DNA of 64,000 nt, from the NCBI GenBank assembly GCA_022606495.2, contig JAHDVE020005245.1, forward strand, positions 62,001 through 126,000, written 5' to 3'. This document shows positions 23,001 through 38,000 of the stretch, one piece after another. The notes beneath the pieces are model-generated. The model was not told the origin of the DNA, did no database searches, and saw nothing but the letters and a program-made list of their open reading frames with translations. Numbering within the stretch: position 1 is the stretch's first letter; the number at the start of each line of letters is the position of its first letter. The position numbers and the translations under genes are program-made. The stretch comes from Halesus radiatus. Taxonomy: Eukaryota > Arthropoda > Insecta > Trichoptera > Limnephilidae.

Positions 23001-26000
23001 ATGATGAAATTGAATAAATCAGAAATATTTCTTCATTAGAAAAGCATTGGAAAGACATTGGTCTCATTTGCATTTTCAAAATAATTAATTGTACACGAAC
23101 CTTGATGTATGGAAGTGAGGCATGGAACTGGCGGAGGAAAGATGAAAGTAGACTGAATGCTGTAGAAATGAGATCTCTGAGACAAATATGTGGTAAACCC
23201 ATGTGAAAATTGTTGAGATTCGTAAAGAATGCAAGATTGATGTAAGCATAATGAGCAAGATTAAGAAAGGGGCACCTAGATGATTCGGGCATGTAGAGCG
23301 AATGAACGAAGAGTGTAAGGAGAATATATGACGCGAATGTTAATGGAAGAAGAAGCCGGGGAAGACATGGCACGATTAAGTGAAACAAATACTTGAGTCG
23401 GGCCAATGTCAGAAGTCCGAATAAAAGAAGGAAATGTATGAGACGTAGTATGAATGTGAATGAAGCAAGAAGTGTGTGCCAAGATCAAGTTGTTTGGCGG
23501 TCCATCCTCTCTGCCTACCCTTGGGGAGAAACGGCGTGATGGTTAGTTTGTTGCAACTCATCCAGTTCAACATTCCTTGCCGTAGACTCAGAAACAATGA
23601 ATTGCTTTTCCTCATTCATCGCTACTAATTATGGGTACCATTCCCCACTGTCCAGAATATCGAGACTTTTTAATTCAATCCAGGGCCTTGTAAATTTTGA
23701 TACCAGTCAATGATTTTTGTCAGGCTTTACGAAAATAAACTTCGAAGAATATCATTTAGAATGTCCTAAAACATGGACTTGTTCAGGCTTTTACTTAAAT
23801 GTACTTTTACTCTCAAATGTATATTTTTGTCATTGCTTCATTCTTGTATTATGTATGTGCTGTTCTTTTTCTGTAGCTCTTGTTTATTTTATTTCATTTT
23901 GTGTAAATTGGACAATGATCCGTTAATAAAATTTTAAAAAAACAAAGCGTGTGTTTAATTTAGCATCCGGTTATTTAGCCAAGTGTTCAAAAGCGTAAGG
24001 TTCCCACTACTGCGTTGTGGGTTCAATCCTCTGTTAGCTAACTCCTCCACCATTACACAAGAAACATTTTCCGACCTAATAGTAGGAGGAATTCAAATAT
24101 TGTCAGTTTATTCATAACGCGGGAATGCTCGTGTTTCTTTGTAAAAAATGCTGTGACAAAGTTACTTATTTGTTATAAATAATTGTTTGTTTTTTAAAAT
24201 TACAGGTATTGGCGCCACGGCCATTGTTTATTCGGCGTATTGCAAGCCGCGGTCTGAGAAGTGCGCTATTAAGAGAATCAACCTGGAGAAATGGAACACG
24301 TCCATGGAAGAACTGCTCAAGGAAATACAGGTAAATATAATATGTATTCTATTATTATTATTGATAAGGTGACGTTCTGCGTAGCTCCCGCAAGCAGTCA
24401 GGCTACAGGCCCATTGTGCTATCTCCCATGTTTCACCTTATTCCCACGACAGTAGCTCAGTTCCTTTAATTAAGTTCAACATATTAGAAACACTAGATCT
24501 CCTAGTCAAAAACAAGTACAACAAGGAACCACAAACATAACGTTTGGACAAAAAAAATTTCTTACACTATGGTACTAAACTCTACAACAAAATCCCACTC
24601 TCCTTTAAAAATCACAACAACCATAATGAAATCCTCAGCATGGGAAATCCCAGTGAGGATATCATTATGTATTATTTTGTATAAAAGAAAGAAGATAATA
24701 AAACGTTATTATTATTATTAACAAAAGTTTCTCATTGGTTGTTTAGCCATGTCTCCTTCTACAGCACAATGTCTAACTCGCTAGGTATCTGAGCCTTCTT
24801 TCCATCAAGATAACGGGACATTGGCACCATATATGAATGTGTGTTTCTTCATCCTATTGACATTTCCCCCAGCTATTAGTGTTTGCTTTGTACTCCCGAT
24901 AGCTGCATATGTCAGGTTGTTGTGTGTGATGTGGCAGTGTCCTGTTAGTATACTCGTACATATATATATATATATATATCCAACTGTAGTATTTGATTCG
25001 CCCTAGGTGTCCAAACCATCCAAGCGTTCCTTTTTTTACTCTTATTCATTACGATTACATTAGCATTAAATTCTTTCCCTATCTCCACATTTGTAACAAG
25101 GTCATGCATGATTTTACCACCCTAATTTCAGTCTAATTTCATCCTTCCTCTGTCAGTTCCATGCCTCCCATCACATCAGGGTTAGTATCACCACTCCATT
25201 GTGGACTGCTAACCTCACTTCTTCTAACTACATTTTTTTCCAACTACCGCATTCAGTCCTCGGTTAACAGAGTTCCCTGCATAATTACTTATTGTTTTAA
25301 TATTGCATGTTTTTCTACATTACTCAATTACTTATTTAGTATCACCTAATTTACTGCTTGCTGACAATGCATCAATGTATTTTATTACTTTATTTACAAC
25401 TTTTATCTGCCTGTAAATGATTATTTTATTTCCTTGTTTAATGATACATACTAATTCCGTGTAAATTTCAAATACCTAGCAAATCAATAATAATATTTTT
25501 TTTACGATTGATAATTTTTTATGCGCTTCTACAAAGTAAAAGATAATTTCAGAGTCGCCCAGGCAAAATATCACCTTCGAAATTGAAACATTCTTTAAAT
25601 TTTCCTTTAATTTATTTTTAACACTCCCGTTCCGTAGGGGGGTAATAATTTACCCCAAGCGAGAGTTTTGTGCGATGTCTTTGTTGTTTTTTTATAATGT
25701 AGGTAATCCTATAAAAAAGTATTGGGTAATCAATCTGAATTTAAAAAATAATTATGCTGTTAGTATTTTTATAGATATTAAATAATATCTATAAAATTTC
25801 TTATTAATTGTTATTGTGTTTAATTCTTAAATCAAATTTAATAATGTTATTATTGAGTTCTTTAGTGATTTATTACCGCTGAAACCGATTAACTGAGATA
25901 CTAAATGTTATAATGGATTCTCCATTCTGTAAGGTACTTGCATTTGGAATCTGTTTTCCCCGCATTAAACTTAAGTTATTGCCTTGTGTTAAATTGTTTA

Positions 26001-29000
26001 GGTCTTACATTACATTTGGTTTCTTAGTAAATCGGTTTCACCAGTAATAAATCATTTTAGGCACCATGAAAATTTTAATTGTTTAGAGGTAAATAGAATC
26101 ATATAAATGAGTCATCTCAATGAGGCCCTAACCACAGTTTGAAAATGGCCTTGAACACCGAAACAGCTGTCATAATAATAAAAAAAAACTAATATGCTTG
26201 CTGAACTTAAGAATAAATAGCATTATTAAATTTTATTTAAAAAATATATAAAATTCAAACGGAATTATTCTCTCCCCCTGCATCCCCACTTCTATAAATG
26301 CCGCGAGTGCGGTCGTAAAAGGTGCGTTTTAATGGAAAGAGTTACAATAGTATAATTGAGTCACGCTTGCTTTCGTACTCCTTTACCGTTTTGCATTATT
26401 TAATGATTGACTGCTGGCCAAAGATAAGCGATGTCCGGTTAAAACTAGTAATATCTGAGTGTTTACTGGAAAGGACAAAAGGAATATTAAGATACACGGT
26501 CGCTTTGCGATTTTATGGGGGACCCTTGTGATCCCCTTTCGGATCGCACGAAAATGAGTAATCTGAAAGTACGTTGCCTGTTGTACGCTGATGATGCGGC
26601 GCTGATTGCTATCAGTATGGAAGATCTACAGTCTCTCTTATCTAGGATAAATGAAGTATGTATGAAGAATTTAAGTCTAAAGTCATGGTGTTTGAAAGAG
26701 AGAGTACGAAAACAGTGTGCAATATACTTGTGAATGAGGAATACTCGGAGCAGGTCCATGAGTTTTTGTCTTTGGGAAGTATGTTTATAAGAGATGAAAA
26801 GGCTGATAGGGATTTTGAAAGGGGTAAATGCGGTAAACTCCATAAATGAAGGACTGAACGCAGTGGGGCTAACAAAAAATTGTCCAAAGAAATGAGGCTA
26901 GCAGTCCACAGTGGAGTGCTGATACCAGTCCTGATGCATAGCAGTGAGGCATGGAACTGGCAGAGAGAGAATGAAAGTAGACTGAATGCTGTAAATGAGT
27001 TCTCTGAGGTGTATGTGTGATAAAATTATGTATGACTGAGTGAAAAATGCTAAGATTCACAAGGAATGTAAGGATGTAATGTAAGCGTGATGAGTAAGAT
27101 TAAGAAAGAGACGCTTAGGGGTATATAGAGCGAATGAACCAAGAAAGGAGTGTTAAGAGAATATATTTCGCTAATGTAAATGGGAGAAGAAGCCGGGAAC
27201 GCCCGAGGAAGACATGGCGTGATCAAGTGAACGAAATACTTGAGTCGGGCTATGCCAAGAGTCAGAATAACAGAAGAGTATGGATGAATCGATGTATGAT
27301 GTAAATGAAGCGAGGAGTGTGTGCTAAGACCAAGTTGTTTGGTGGCCCGTCCTCTGCCCGCCCCTGCGTTGAAATGACGCGATGGTTAGTTAGTTAGGTA
27401 CTTGAAGGTGAATACCTCACAAGAGTCCCAACTGCTCGGAACCTGTGAGATTTTGGCGTCCCTAATTTGGGGTATGTTGTAAGTCTGGAGATGGGGAAGA
27501 GGAAGTTTGTCATGTTTCTAGCTGTTCAAATGTGCACTAAACACGGTAAAAATCATTTCAAACAAAGTTTCAATTCTGACACGGTAAAAATCATTTCAAA
27601 CAAAGTTTCAATTCTGATTGATAGTCTGTTTGCCAGAGTGATACTGAGAGTATCTACTACTCTAGTCATTCCAAATGTCTTAATAATAGAAGATAGTGTA
27701 CCGCAAGATAGAAGCCTTTGGCTTTTCATCCTCTCTGCCTACCTCTTCGGATAAATGGCATAATCATAGGTTAGTAATACCTATAATACTATGTATGGCT
27801 TCTTTTACATACATACATACATCTTCTTCCCCTTGTTCTACTCGGGTCGGGGACCCATCGCATCGACAAGGCGAGATGCCTTCGTCGCTGGCGTCGCTGT
27901 CCTGTGTTACGTTTACGGCATCTGTCATAGTAGGTCCAGTCTCTCGCACAGCCTCTGGAGTTGCTTCTCTCACAGTGTCTGGGGCGGCTTACTGGACATC
28001 TTCCCTCTTACGAATAAAAAAAAAACACAAAAACAAATTATATCCGGAACAGACCATAGCCACAAAACCAGGGCAGTCCTTCCAGAGCAGTGCAAAGCGA
28101 CTTCCTGCTTCCGACACTCTTCCCAGTGAAGCGTTGCACCAGCCACCCGGTGTATCCCTTAAGAAGAGTGTATCTGGGAGGTGGGGTGAGAAACACCCGA
28201 AGACCCTATGGATATAGAGGGAATCCCGATGACCGGGAGCATGCCGCTAGGTTGAGGAGACGGGAAGAACAGTAGCCGGCAATTCGTGCCCCATTGGGAA
28301 GTGCACAAGGGTCCTGCCGTTGTCCGTTCCGACAAAGTATCAAAAACAAAAATAATAGAAAATTGCAGGGACAGGGGTTAGTTTCCACTCCCTCAAAGGG
28401 GAGGTGAACAATACAGAACGAGATCAAAAATAAGTGACAGCACTAATTCGGGTAGAAACAGTTTGCTTGCCACAAACTTTTGTAGCTCGGAGATAGTCAC
28501 CATGACCAAACCTAAAGCATCAAACCTACTGATCGTCAAATGGAATATCACCAGTTTGGGTGGAAAGGAAATTGAACTAGCTTTCTTTTACAATATATAT
28601 ATTTTTTTTATAATTTCTCAAGGTTTATTCAGGGGAATAATAATAATTGACCACTTTTAGTCATTACATGAATGTTGACATTATTTTTTAATCAATCCAA
28701 TTGATAATATCTCTATACGCGTGACCACAAGCACCACATAAATACATTACCAAAATACTTCCAATTTTTTTATTCTAACTTGGTCAATTTTTCACTGTCA
28801 AAATCATTGACAATCGTGTAAAATGTGATGAAATATGTGAATGAAGCGATTAGTGGGTGCCATGACGGGAGTTTTCTCACATTCCTCTAATTTTTTTTAT
28901 TTAAAAAAATAAATTAGAGGTCAGTCGTAAAACATTTACTTCACCCAAGAAAATAATTCCCCTCGAGGACAAAGCTGTGTGGAGGGTCTTTTTAAGGAAA

Positions 29001-32000
29001 AGAAAGTGTCAACCTAGGTCTTGAAGAGACCTTTGTTGTAGGAGGGAGGAAACACAGAGGCCGGCAAATCATTGCACAGCCGAGCTGTTAAACTCGAGAA
29101 CGAGTCGTAAAAGTGACCCGTTCTCATGTGACAAATGTTAGGCGGTCATTTGGTGTGTTTCCTGACTGCATCGGTGCAGAAAGATCAGTTATGTTAGTTC
29201 CTCGGTCGTCTTCCATTGAAATACCGGTAGAACAAGGACAACATTTACACCCGACATGCATGCTCCAAAGACTGCAATCTGCTTGTTTAGATTGGGAATC
29301 TATCAAATGGATTTACTGTTTTTGCACAGAGTTAAGGGTTGTTTTTTCGGTTATTTTGGGGCTTCAGCAGCTGTGCGCTATTAAAGTGTCTGCGGGCCCT
29401 GCACATTATGCTCAATTTCTGGCTTCGGTGGAAATCTCGTGCCTGAGCTGGTCACTTAAGGTTACACCGAGTATGTCAATGCAAGATTGCTTCCGCTTCA
29501 AGGAGACTAGATTATTATTTCGATCCCTTTTCGTCATAATTAGACATGATTGAGTCTGAAATATCATATTCGACAAGGTTATTCTTACCCCAAGAGGAAA
29601 CCCTCTCGACGTAACCGTTCTTTTTTTGCTTCAAAGTCCTTCAAGCCATTGAAGTTTCTGTGCTCTTTGGACAGTTGCGGTTTTCTCTAACGCAAGTTCG
29701 GACAGTGAACCATTAAAAAAAAAAACGATAATTTTACCACACTTTAAACAGTGCTCCATTTGAATTTGGTGTTAAAAAATCCATCCGTCCGTATAGGTAA
29801 TACTACCCGAGAGCGAAACCGAAATGAATTCCATATGTACAATATGAATTATGGGGCCTATGGTGCTTTCTGTCCTAAGAAATAGCTTATACATTGTCAT
29901 TCTCAATCCTTCGGAATCTACAAGGCAACCATGTGCACAGCCATATGAAGACAAGATTTATTAACAGCAAATTTGTCCAGATTATCGTGTTTTAAGTAAT
30001 TTTTAAAATAAGTTAATTAGTAACACTAAAATTTCTTAAGTAAATTTTCGTGAGACTATTTTTTGTAAATGTCGTTCTAAACCTCGACATTGAAAGAAAA
30101 AAAGAAAAACTAAAACCCAAAACTAAAAAACTCGCTGACAACCACCGAATGTCGCCATGAAAAACATTGTTGCAAATTGAAATGTTTATTGTTCATCTTC
30201 CTCTGTACCACTTCTTTTAAAATCTGTGTTTTCCTTCAATAACTTCTATCATTGCTAATTATTACAATGTTATTTTTTGTTTATATTTCCCGTTGTTAAT
30301 TACTCGAGTTCTCGTTGAGATTGAGGATAAAATTGGCAGTCAAAAGCCTGAGCAAGGGATAAATGCAATATTTATTAATTAATTAAATTATTTTTTCGAT
30401 AATGGTACATACAGAACATGGAGATGGTTTCTTTTCAGAGTGCGAGATAATAACGATTCCAGATTCACAATTTTTAAAAACAACTAATAGTACAAACATT
30501 CAGGATATGGAAATGGGAACGGTTCCTTTCAGAGCTGGATTTATGAGAGCTTTAATATTGCATTGACCATGAAAATGGTTTCTCTGCCGACGGCCTTGAG
30601 CGTTTTTATAATTTTTAATTAGCCATTTGTTTTACCCTGATTATTAGGTCAATAATAAATGAATAATAAGTATATTGTTTTGTTTTTTCCAGGCTATGTC
30701 AAGTTGCAACCACGAGAATGTGGTGACTTACTACACAAGCTTCGTCGTGAAGGAAGAATTATGGCTGATTCTGCGGTTATTAGAAGGTGAGTTGTTGTTT
30801 ACATCTTAATGCTGGTTTTTTTTTAGTAATATATCAATATCGATGAAATTATTATTTCATGAACACTTTTGTAAAAAAAGCAATCTCATTTAGTGATGGG
30901 TCCATGACTCATGTTTTTAAGAGCGGGAGTCACGGTACCAGCTCAACATTTTCGTACGACTCAATTGAACGACGGGCACATATTAAGAGCTGACTCCCAG
31001 TTCATAATATTCCCAGCTCCTACGGCTCCCAGCTCCCAGCGTATAGGTAGGTACAAAACGTCCAGACGCCAGACTGTCAGGCGCTGTTCACGTATTGTAC
31101 AGTGCCTACACGTGTAAATGCGGTAATTATTCTTATCTCTACATATGAATGTGAACCCTTGAAAAAAACTGCTTTAAGATGCGTCATGACGCTAATTGTT
31201 AATTGCAAGTCCCACAGTTGTGGGCATAATTTCGCCTTGTAGAAATTAGACACGGATATGTTGATTTTATATGAACAAATTAGAACAAAGGACCTTATTT
31301 AAAGATGCATCATCACAGAAATGCTTAAGATTGCTATAGAACATCTGAGATATGTAGATAAATAAATAATCTTTCTTAAGTGATTCCAAAATTTGTCAAA
31401 AAAGAGTCACAGTTCAATTGAACCGTGGTATGGTTTACCGGGAGTCGTAAGCTCACAGGTCATCAAAATGAGCCGGCACAAATGAACGACCCATCGCTAA
31501 TCTCATTGCGCAATCTCCAATGCTTGGCTGAGTACTATACAAATCGTAAGTGCGCCCCACTGTCGAATTTGATAGTTATCTCTGGTCTGGAGCCCCAAAA
31601 TGCCCATAAAAATCTTTGACTCTATGCGGAAACGGGTGGTCCCTTCATTCCCTATCTTAAGGACCAGCACTAAAAAAAATCGCCCTAAACATTACTTTGT
31701 AGGTTGCTAACTCAAGCGATACCACAAATGATTTTTATGTAATTTCTATACGGGTAGTTAGGAAAATGTATACGGTTTCAAAAGACATAAATCCTCAATT
31801 TGTAAACCTTAAATTCTATGAAATACGTCCCAAAATGTCTGAAAATAGGTGCAGTTTGAAAACCAGTGAAACCAATTTTGAAAGTTTCACCTAAAATTCC
31901 AGTACGTATTTCATTTACAACTTAAAAGATTACAGTTTGAGGATTATTGTCTTTTGAAACCTCAGATTTTCGTAATTACCCGTATAGAATTTGCCTATAA

Positions 32001-35000
32001 ATTATTCATGGCATTCATTGAGTTAGCAACACACAAAGTGCATATTTTGGGGTGCTGACCGTGAACAAATTGATTGATTGACAAGGTCTTTCTAACACAG
32101 ACGTCAGGTGGGAAAGCTGTCCTTATTCTACCATATTTCAATGGAAGATTCTCCGACAAACTTGCGTCATTGATCCCTTCACCCGAGAAGCGCGCCAAAT
32201 GCGCAACAAACATTTGTACACGTTGGTACTCGAGAATGGGTCGCTTCTATGGCTCGTTCTTGTTAACAGCTCAGCTGTAGAATGATTTGCCGGCCTCTGT
32301 GTTTCCTCCCTCCTACAACATGGGCCTCTTCAAGACGCAGGTTCTCTTATTTTGAGGTCAAAATACGGCTATAGACTATTTTTTTTTTACTATGAGGTGG
32401 TCAATAAACCAATATCAGTGCACTCTCTCTACATGACACATTGCACCAAACTCAAGAAGCCATTGTCCTCTAATATGCTGATAGATACAAATCCCTGGAT
32501 TGAGAAATTCCGGCCGTTCATCTAGATGGAGGAATTTCCCAAGATCGCCGACGAAGCATCGAGTTCACCAGAGAGCGATAGGTTTTGGAAGAAATTTTCT
32601 TGGAGTTCAAAGGAGGCCAACCTCACTGGCTGCTGTAGTGGGGCGACACATCGTTTGGAATGGAAGGCATATTTTTGATTACTTTACAGACTTCATTTCT
32701 TCACTTCTGTAACAAAGATGCAGGAAATGTTTCACGATATTCCCTCCATCGACTCTCGGACGGGTCTGCGCGGTGATTTGTAGCCTCCAGTAAATTGTCG
32801 GTGTTGCAGATTTCTGTTATCAAATTTACCGCTGAATGTTATCGGATCTATCAAATTCAAAATCGAAAAATGTCGAGTGAATCAAGTGAAGACGAGGCTC
32901 TGGTATGCTATTTATTCTTTCGAACTAGACAAAAAAGTAGGAGGTTTTAGGTCCGTCCACCCCTACATCGAACGTAAATTTCATTGTGGGTTATTTATTG
33001 CTGCCAGGGAACTGTCTGGAGATGATATCAAATTCCAGCAAATGTACCGAATGTCAAAAAAAACATTCGAAGAACTGGTCCAGCACTTTACTCCACATAT
33101 AAAAAGTCCTCCTATTGCACACCAAGCTTTCTCCGTTGTCCCGTTTACTGCATATGTCGGTAATTTATAGTTATAAAGGCGTGCATATTTCTCTACCTCC
33201 ATTATTAGCCGAAAATTCATATCCCGCTCCTTGTTTGAACTCAAAGGATGAATGGCGCGTAGACAATCCAAACGCAGTGCATAGATTTGCTGGATGCGCG
33301 TTTACCGATAAGGTACTGAATCGTTGTCCCGCTTGTGGTATAACAGAAGTACGTGGCGCCGCTCCCGCTTCCCCCCCGAGTCGTGAGGTCGCGCCCATTA
33401 AAATGTATGGCGCAGTGTCCTGTCGGTATCACGCATGTGGTTTATGTCGATTCCCTACCGGACCGTCAAAACTAACTAAACTATAAATAAACTACGTACA
33501 ACCCATGCCTTTTTATTTCTACCACAACCAACCTCCTATATGTATATATATGTGCTGTATATTTTGATAACAATTTACTTACTCGGAAACAATAAGTCGG
33601 CGACCTAGATTTGGGACTTTGACAAAAGACAATGTCAGCAAATTTTGGTTTCTAAAAGCCAAAAACAGTAATTTTTCGTTCTCTTTAAAACAACAATGAC
33701 AATTCGGCCGTCTAAAAAGTCATGGACATTTGTTTTTTAAAAACACGCACAAAAAACTCTAAGAAATGACATAATGCAATTTTTGTTGATTCGTTATTAG
33801 CAATAAGTATATTTATGAGGCAACGGAATTCAAAAGGGAGTTGTGTTATGAAATAACTCTTAGGTGGGCCAGAATTGTTGTGCTTGTTGATATGACACGC
33901 CAAAAAGAGTAGTGATATTTCAATGGGTGTATCAATGGTTTGTATATCCGTCAACAGATGGCAGTTTTCAAATGAATAATTTGTATTTCCGTCAACAGGT
34001 GGCAGTCATCAAATGAATAATTTGTGTTTCTGTCTACAGATGACAGTCCTCAAATGAATAATTTGTATTTCTTTCAACAAATGACAGTCTACAAATGAAT
34101 AATTTTTTTTTTCAACAGGTGGCAGTCTGCTGGATGTCATCAAGCACAAAATGCGGGTGGCCAACTGCAAGCACGGAGTGTTTGATGAGGCCACCATTGC
34201 CACTGTGCTCAAGGAAGTCCTCAAGGGGCTCGAGTATTTCCACATGAATGGTCAGATCCACAGGTGAGTCTTTTTCATTATTGGATTTTCGAGAGGAAGA
34301 TTAATATAATTATTTTTGATTAGGGGAGTAGCTCCCATAATAATTGTGCAATCTCCCCTGTTTCACCTTATTCCCTTAACGGCAGCCCAGTCCCTTCAAA
34401 TTAATGGAAGGAAGATTATAAGAAGATTCTTTGGAGACAAACGAAGTATGATGAAGTGCTATACTAATTGTTTAAAGTGTCAATATCAAGATTCATAAAA
34501 CTGGGATGGGTCTGCTGCGCAGGACACGTATCAAGTGTGGAAGATAGCCGACCATGTCGATCAAATGAGTATTCGAAGACCTAAATTTAAGTGGTTGGAT
34601 GTTGAAGAAGCCAATTCTGCATCCTGGGGTAACGAATGTGAAAGAAATAGAAGGGGGATGGATGAAATACTTTGAAGAGGTTTTTGAAAGCAACCCGACT
34701 GATCCCAGTAACCAGTGGCGGCTCGTGACTTTTGAGCGAGGTAGAGTGCTAAGATTGAAAAAGTACGACGTTATTGATGTTGTTGAAGCTGAAAATGTTT
34801 TTTTTTTTTTTTTTCAAAATTTCAATTTTTTGTATGGAGCACTGCCCCACCTACCATCTTTTGAATAACAAGCTCCCGTTGGACAAACTACAAAAAAGTA
34901 GTTTATCGGGACTTTTTTTGCATTGTGTTTTTTCTTTTGTAAAATGTAAATTAAAAAATGCGCTATCCTGAGAGCACTCCGTTCCATATATTTCTATTGG

Positions 35001-38000
35001 CGTCCACACAAGGCGCAGGAGTGGTGTTGCCTACTTCCAGTGTACAGTGATACGTGGTTTCAGTAGATTTTGATATTATCGCGTCACTGCGTAAATTACT
35101 GCTTTTAACCTATATAAATATAAACTTTTTTACTAAGAATTAGTTAAAAAACACTTTTAAAATATTCTTACGGGTTTATTAATTAGACACATTAACAGTA
35201 TCACAAAAGTATTTTGACTTTTCATTATTTTAACAAATTATTTATTGAAACATTTTTGTTAATTTAAAAGTTTTTTTTTATGTTCTCACACAAGTTAAGG
35301 GGAACGGCTGCACTGCCTGTTTCATACATAATGTAATTTTGGATTTGAGGCCAAAACACCCATCCAAACTGAATGATATGTTTTTTAATTAAAGGCTTAG
35401 TAAATATCTAGTACAGATGAGAAGTATTTTACACCGTTAGCCCCTAAATAATTGTTAAAGATGCCTCTGAAATCGCGAAAAATCAGTTCCTTTAATGGCC
35501 CATATTTAATAATGTAAAACAAAAATGAATAAAATACTTCACATGCGTACTGGATGTATCATTAGGTTTAGGTGAGTATTTTGACCTTAAATCCAAAATT
35601 AAGTTTTGTATAAAACAGGCCACGCAGCCGTTAAGGCGCCGATTTGATTTAGTGTCCTGGCCTTCTGGTCTGGGTGGTTTTGGTTTATGTCAATTCCTAC
35701 CGGCCCATGAGGGAGACATCCGAGAGCATGCCCGGCATCCCTGGTTGACATTTATCACATAAGAATATAGTGTTTTTGCGACTTTTCTACTTTTTACGTT
35801 TTTTACGTAACTTTGACGTTTCTACTTTAAACTTGGTTCTCGAAAGACCTGACTTTTTGTTCCCTCCCTGAGAAATCATTGGACACTTCTTCCTCTCCTG
35901 TTAATATACTGTATTATTCAAAACATACATAGTTTCTTTAATTTTATTTTCCTTTCCAGAGACATAAAAGCGGGCAACATCCTCCTGGGCGAAGATGGCG
36001 CAGTGCAGATAGCGGACTTTGGCGTGTCGGCCTGGCTCTCCACCGGGCAGGACATGTCGCGTCAGAAGGTGCGCCACACCTTCGTGGGCACCCCCTGCTG
36101 GATGGCCCCCGAGGTTATGGAGCAGGTACGTCACTGACTAACCATCGTGCCATTTCTCCACAGGGTTAGCATGGAGAGATTTATTTGTGCTCAGCATCTA
36201 ACCATTGCAACTCTTCATGGGAAAATCGCAGAGGGCTTGGACATGTACTCAATGCCAGAAGACTCACTTTCGCTTAAAATGCTGCCAGCATTTCCAGAGG
36301 GAAGATGTCCAGTGGGTTGCCTCAGATGAAGTTGGTGAAAGCAATTCTTGGACGTCTGGAGGCGCCTTATCGAGGCGATGGGTTCCTGACCCGACCAGGA
36401 CAAGGGGAAGAAAATATAGAAAAGGGAGTGAGTTGACTACTCGCTCTGACTGCTGTAGTATATTTTACCTAGTAGCGGTTTTCTCTAAAGAGCGATTGTG
36501 CAGTGAACCCCCATTCAAAATATGAGGACATAAAACTAACTTGCATTATAATACAAGCACATTATAAACAGTGTGCCGTTAAAATTCCGCATTTAATATC
36601 CACGCGACCAAATACTACAGTCGAAGAGCAACGCGATATTCTCATAAGTGCAGTGCTGAATGGATTCAGCATATATGGGCACACGATCCCAAGCAAATAC
36701 TTTATACAACACGATCACCCTGACGGTGAAATTAAATAACCTAGGCCGAACCATGTCGAACTTTGTGTTCAGCGTTAAGAAGGAATGTTTGAAGACACGT
36801 GACCTTGGAAGTTTGACGAGTGTCACTGAGATGGCCCCCTATTGGTCACTTTGCCGGCCAGCTGAACTTTACATAATAATATATAGTTAGTAGTAAATAT
36901 TTGTAAGTTTTTATTTTCTTGTTTCTGCATTTCTCTAACCGTTTGGGCATCTGTAAATCTACTAGTAAAACACACAGATTATAGTGCATGTTTTTGTATT
37001 CAAAATTCAATCCTTTTCTAGATAAGACGTTATATTCCTAAGTTAAGAAAGTTTCAATAAACAACGGTATTGTCTCAAGTGGCTAGTTATTATATTACCC
37101 CTCCCACCAACTTTATTTAAATTATGTGACTGCCGCTGTATTTTGACGATTCGTCGAAGGGCGAGAACAGAAAGTACATTTTTATGAAATATAATATCTT
37201 CTCTTGAATTTCTGATTGAACTTCTGATTGAATTTCTGATCAGGCCACCTCAATTGACAATTGATTTTTCCCTGTTTCAGGACCATGGCTACGACTTCAA
37301 GGCGGACATCTGGTCCTTTGGGATAACGGCCATCGAGATGGCCACCGGCACTGCCCCCTATCACAAGTACCCGCCCATGAAGATACTGATGCTGACGCTA
37401 CAGAACGATCCGCCCAACCTGGACACTGGTAAGTTGACTATTTGTTGTTTGACTTCAAGGCGGACACATCTTGTAATTTAAAAAAAATTGGGTTGAAGTA
37501 ATGGAGTGAAACGGCGTGATCGTTAGTTTCTATGTGGAGAACCTTATACAGTAGAACTCCGTTAATTCAAAATACACGGACATCGAAAACCAAATTTTCG
37601 AATTAACGAATTCCCAAGTAATTCGATATTTTAGAAAGAAAAAAATATATATCACTGAAAGGTCGAGTTTCGCACCCGCCCTTTAAATTCTGGTATGAAT
37701 TAGAAGTAAATTCGTAATAATACTACTTATTCCCGTGTAAATCTAATTTTCACTACCGATTACCATCGCAACCGTCCATTCAAATTCAAATTCCTGTATT
37801 TTTTGTTGTTTATTTTTACAGAAACTCCACACGGGAGGCCTGAAATAATTTCCCTCGAGACCTATGTCATCTTTGGGGATGTTGTGTGGAGGGTCTTTTA
37901 GAGGTTAGGAGGGAATAAACCTGGGTCTTGAAGAGACCCATGTTGTAGGAGCGAGGAAAAAACGAGGCCCGCAAATCATTCCACAGCCAGGCTGTTTAAC

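Noticed and set aside
27696..28217. 173-codon plus-strand ORF
   Set aside because: It runs antisense through a LINE C-terminal remnant on the minus strand and shows no family features.
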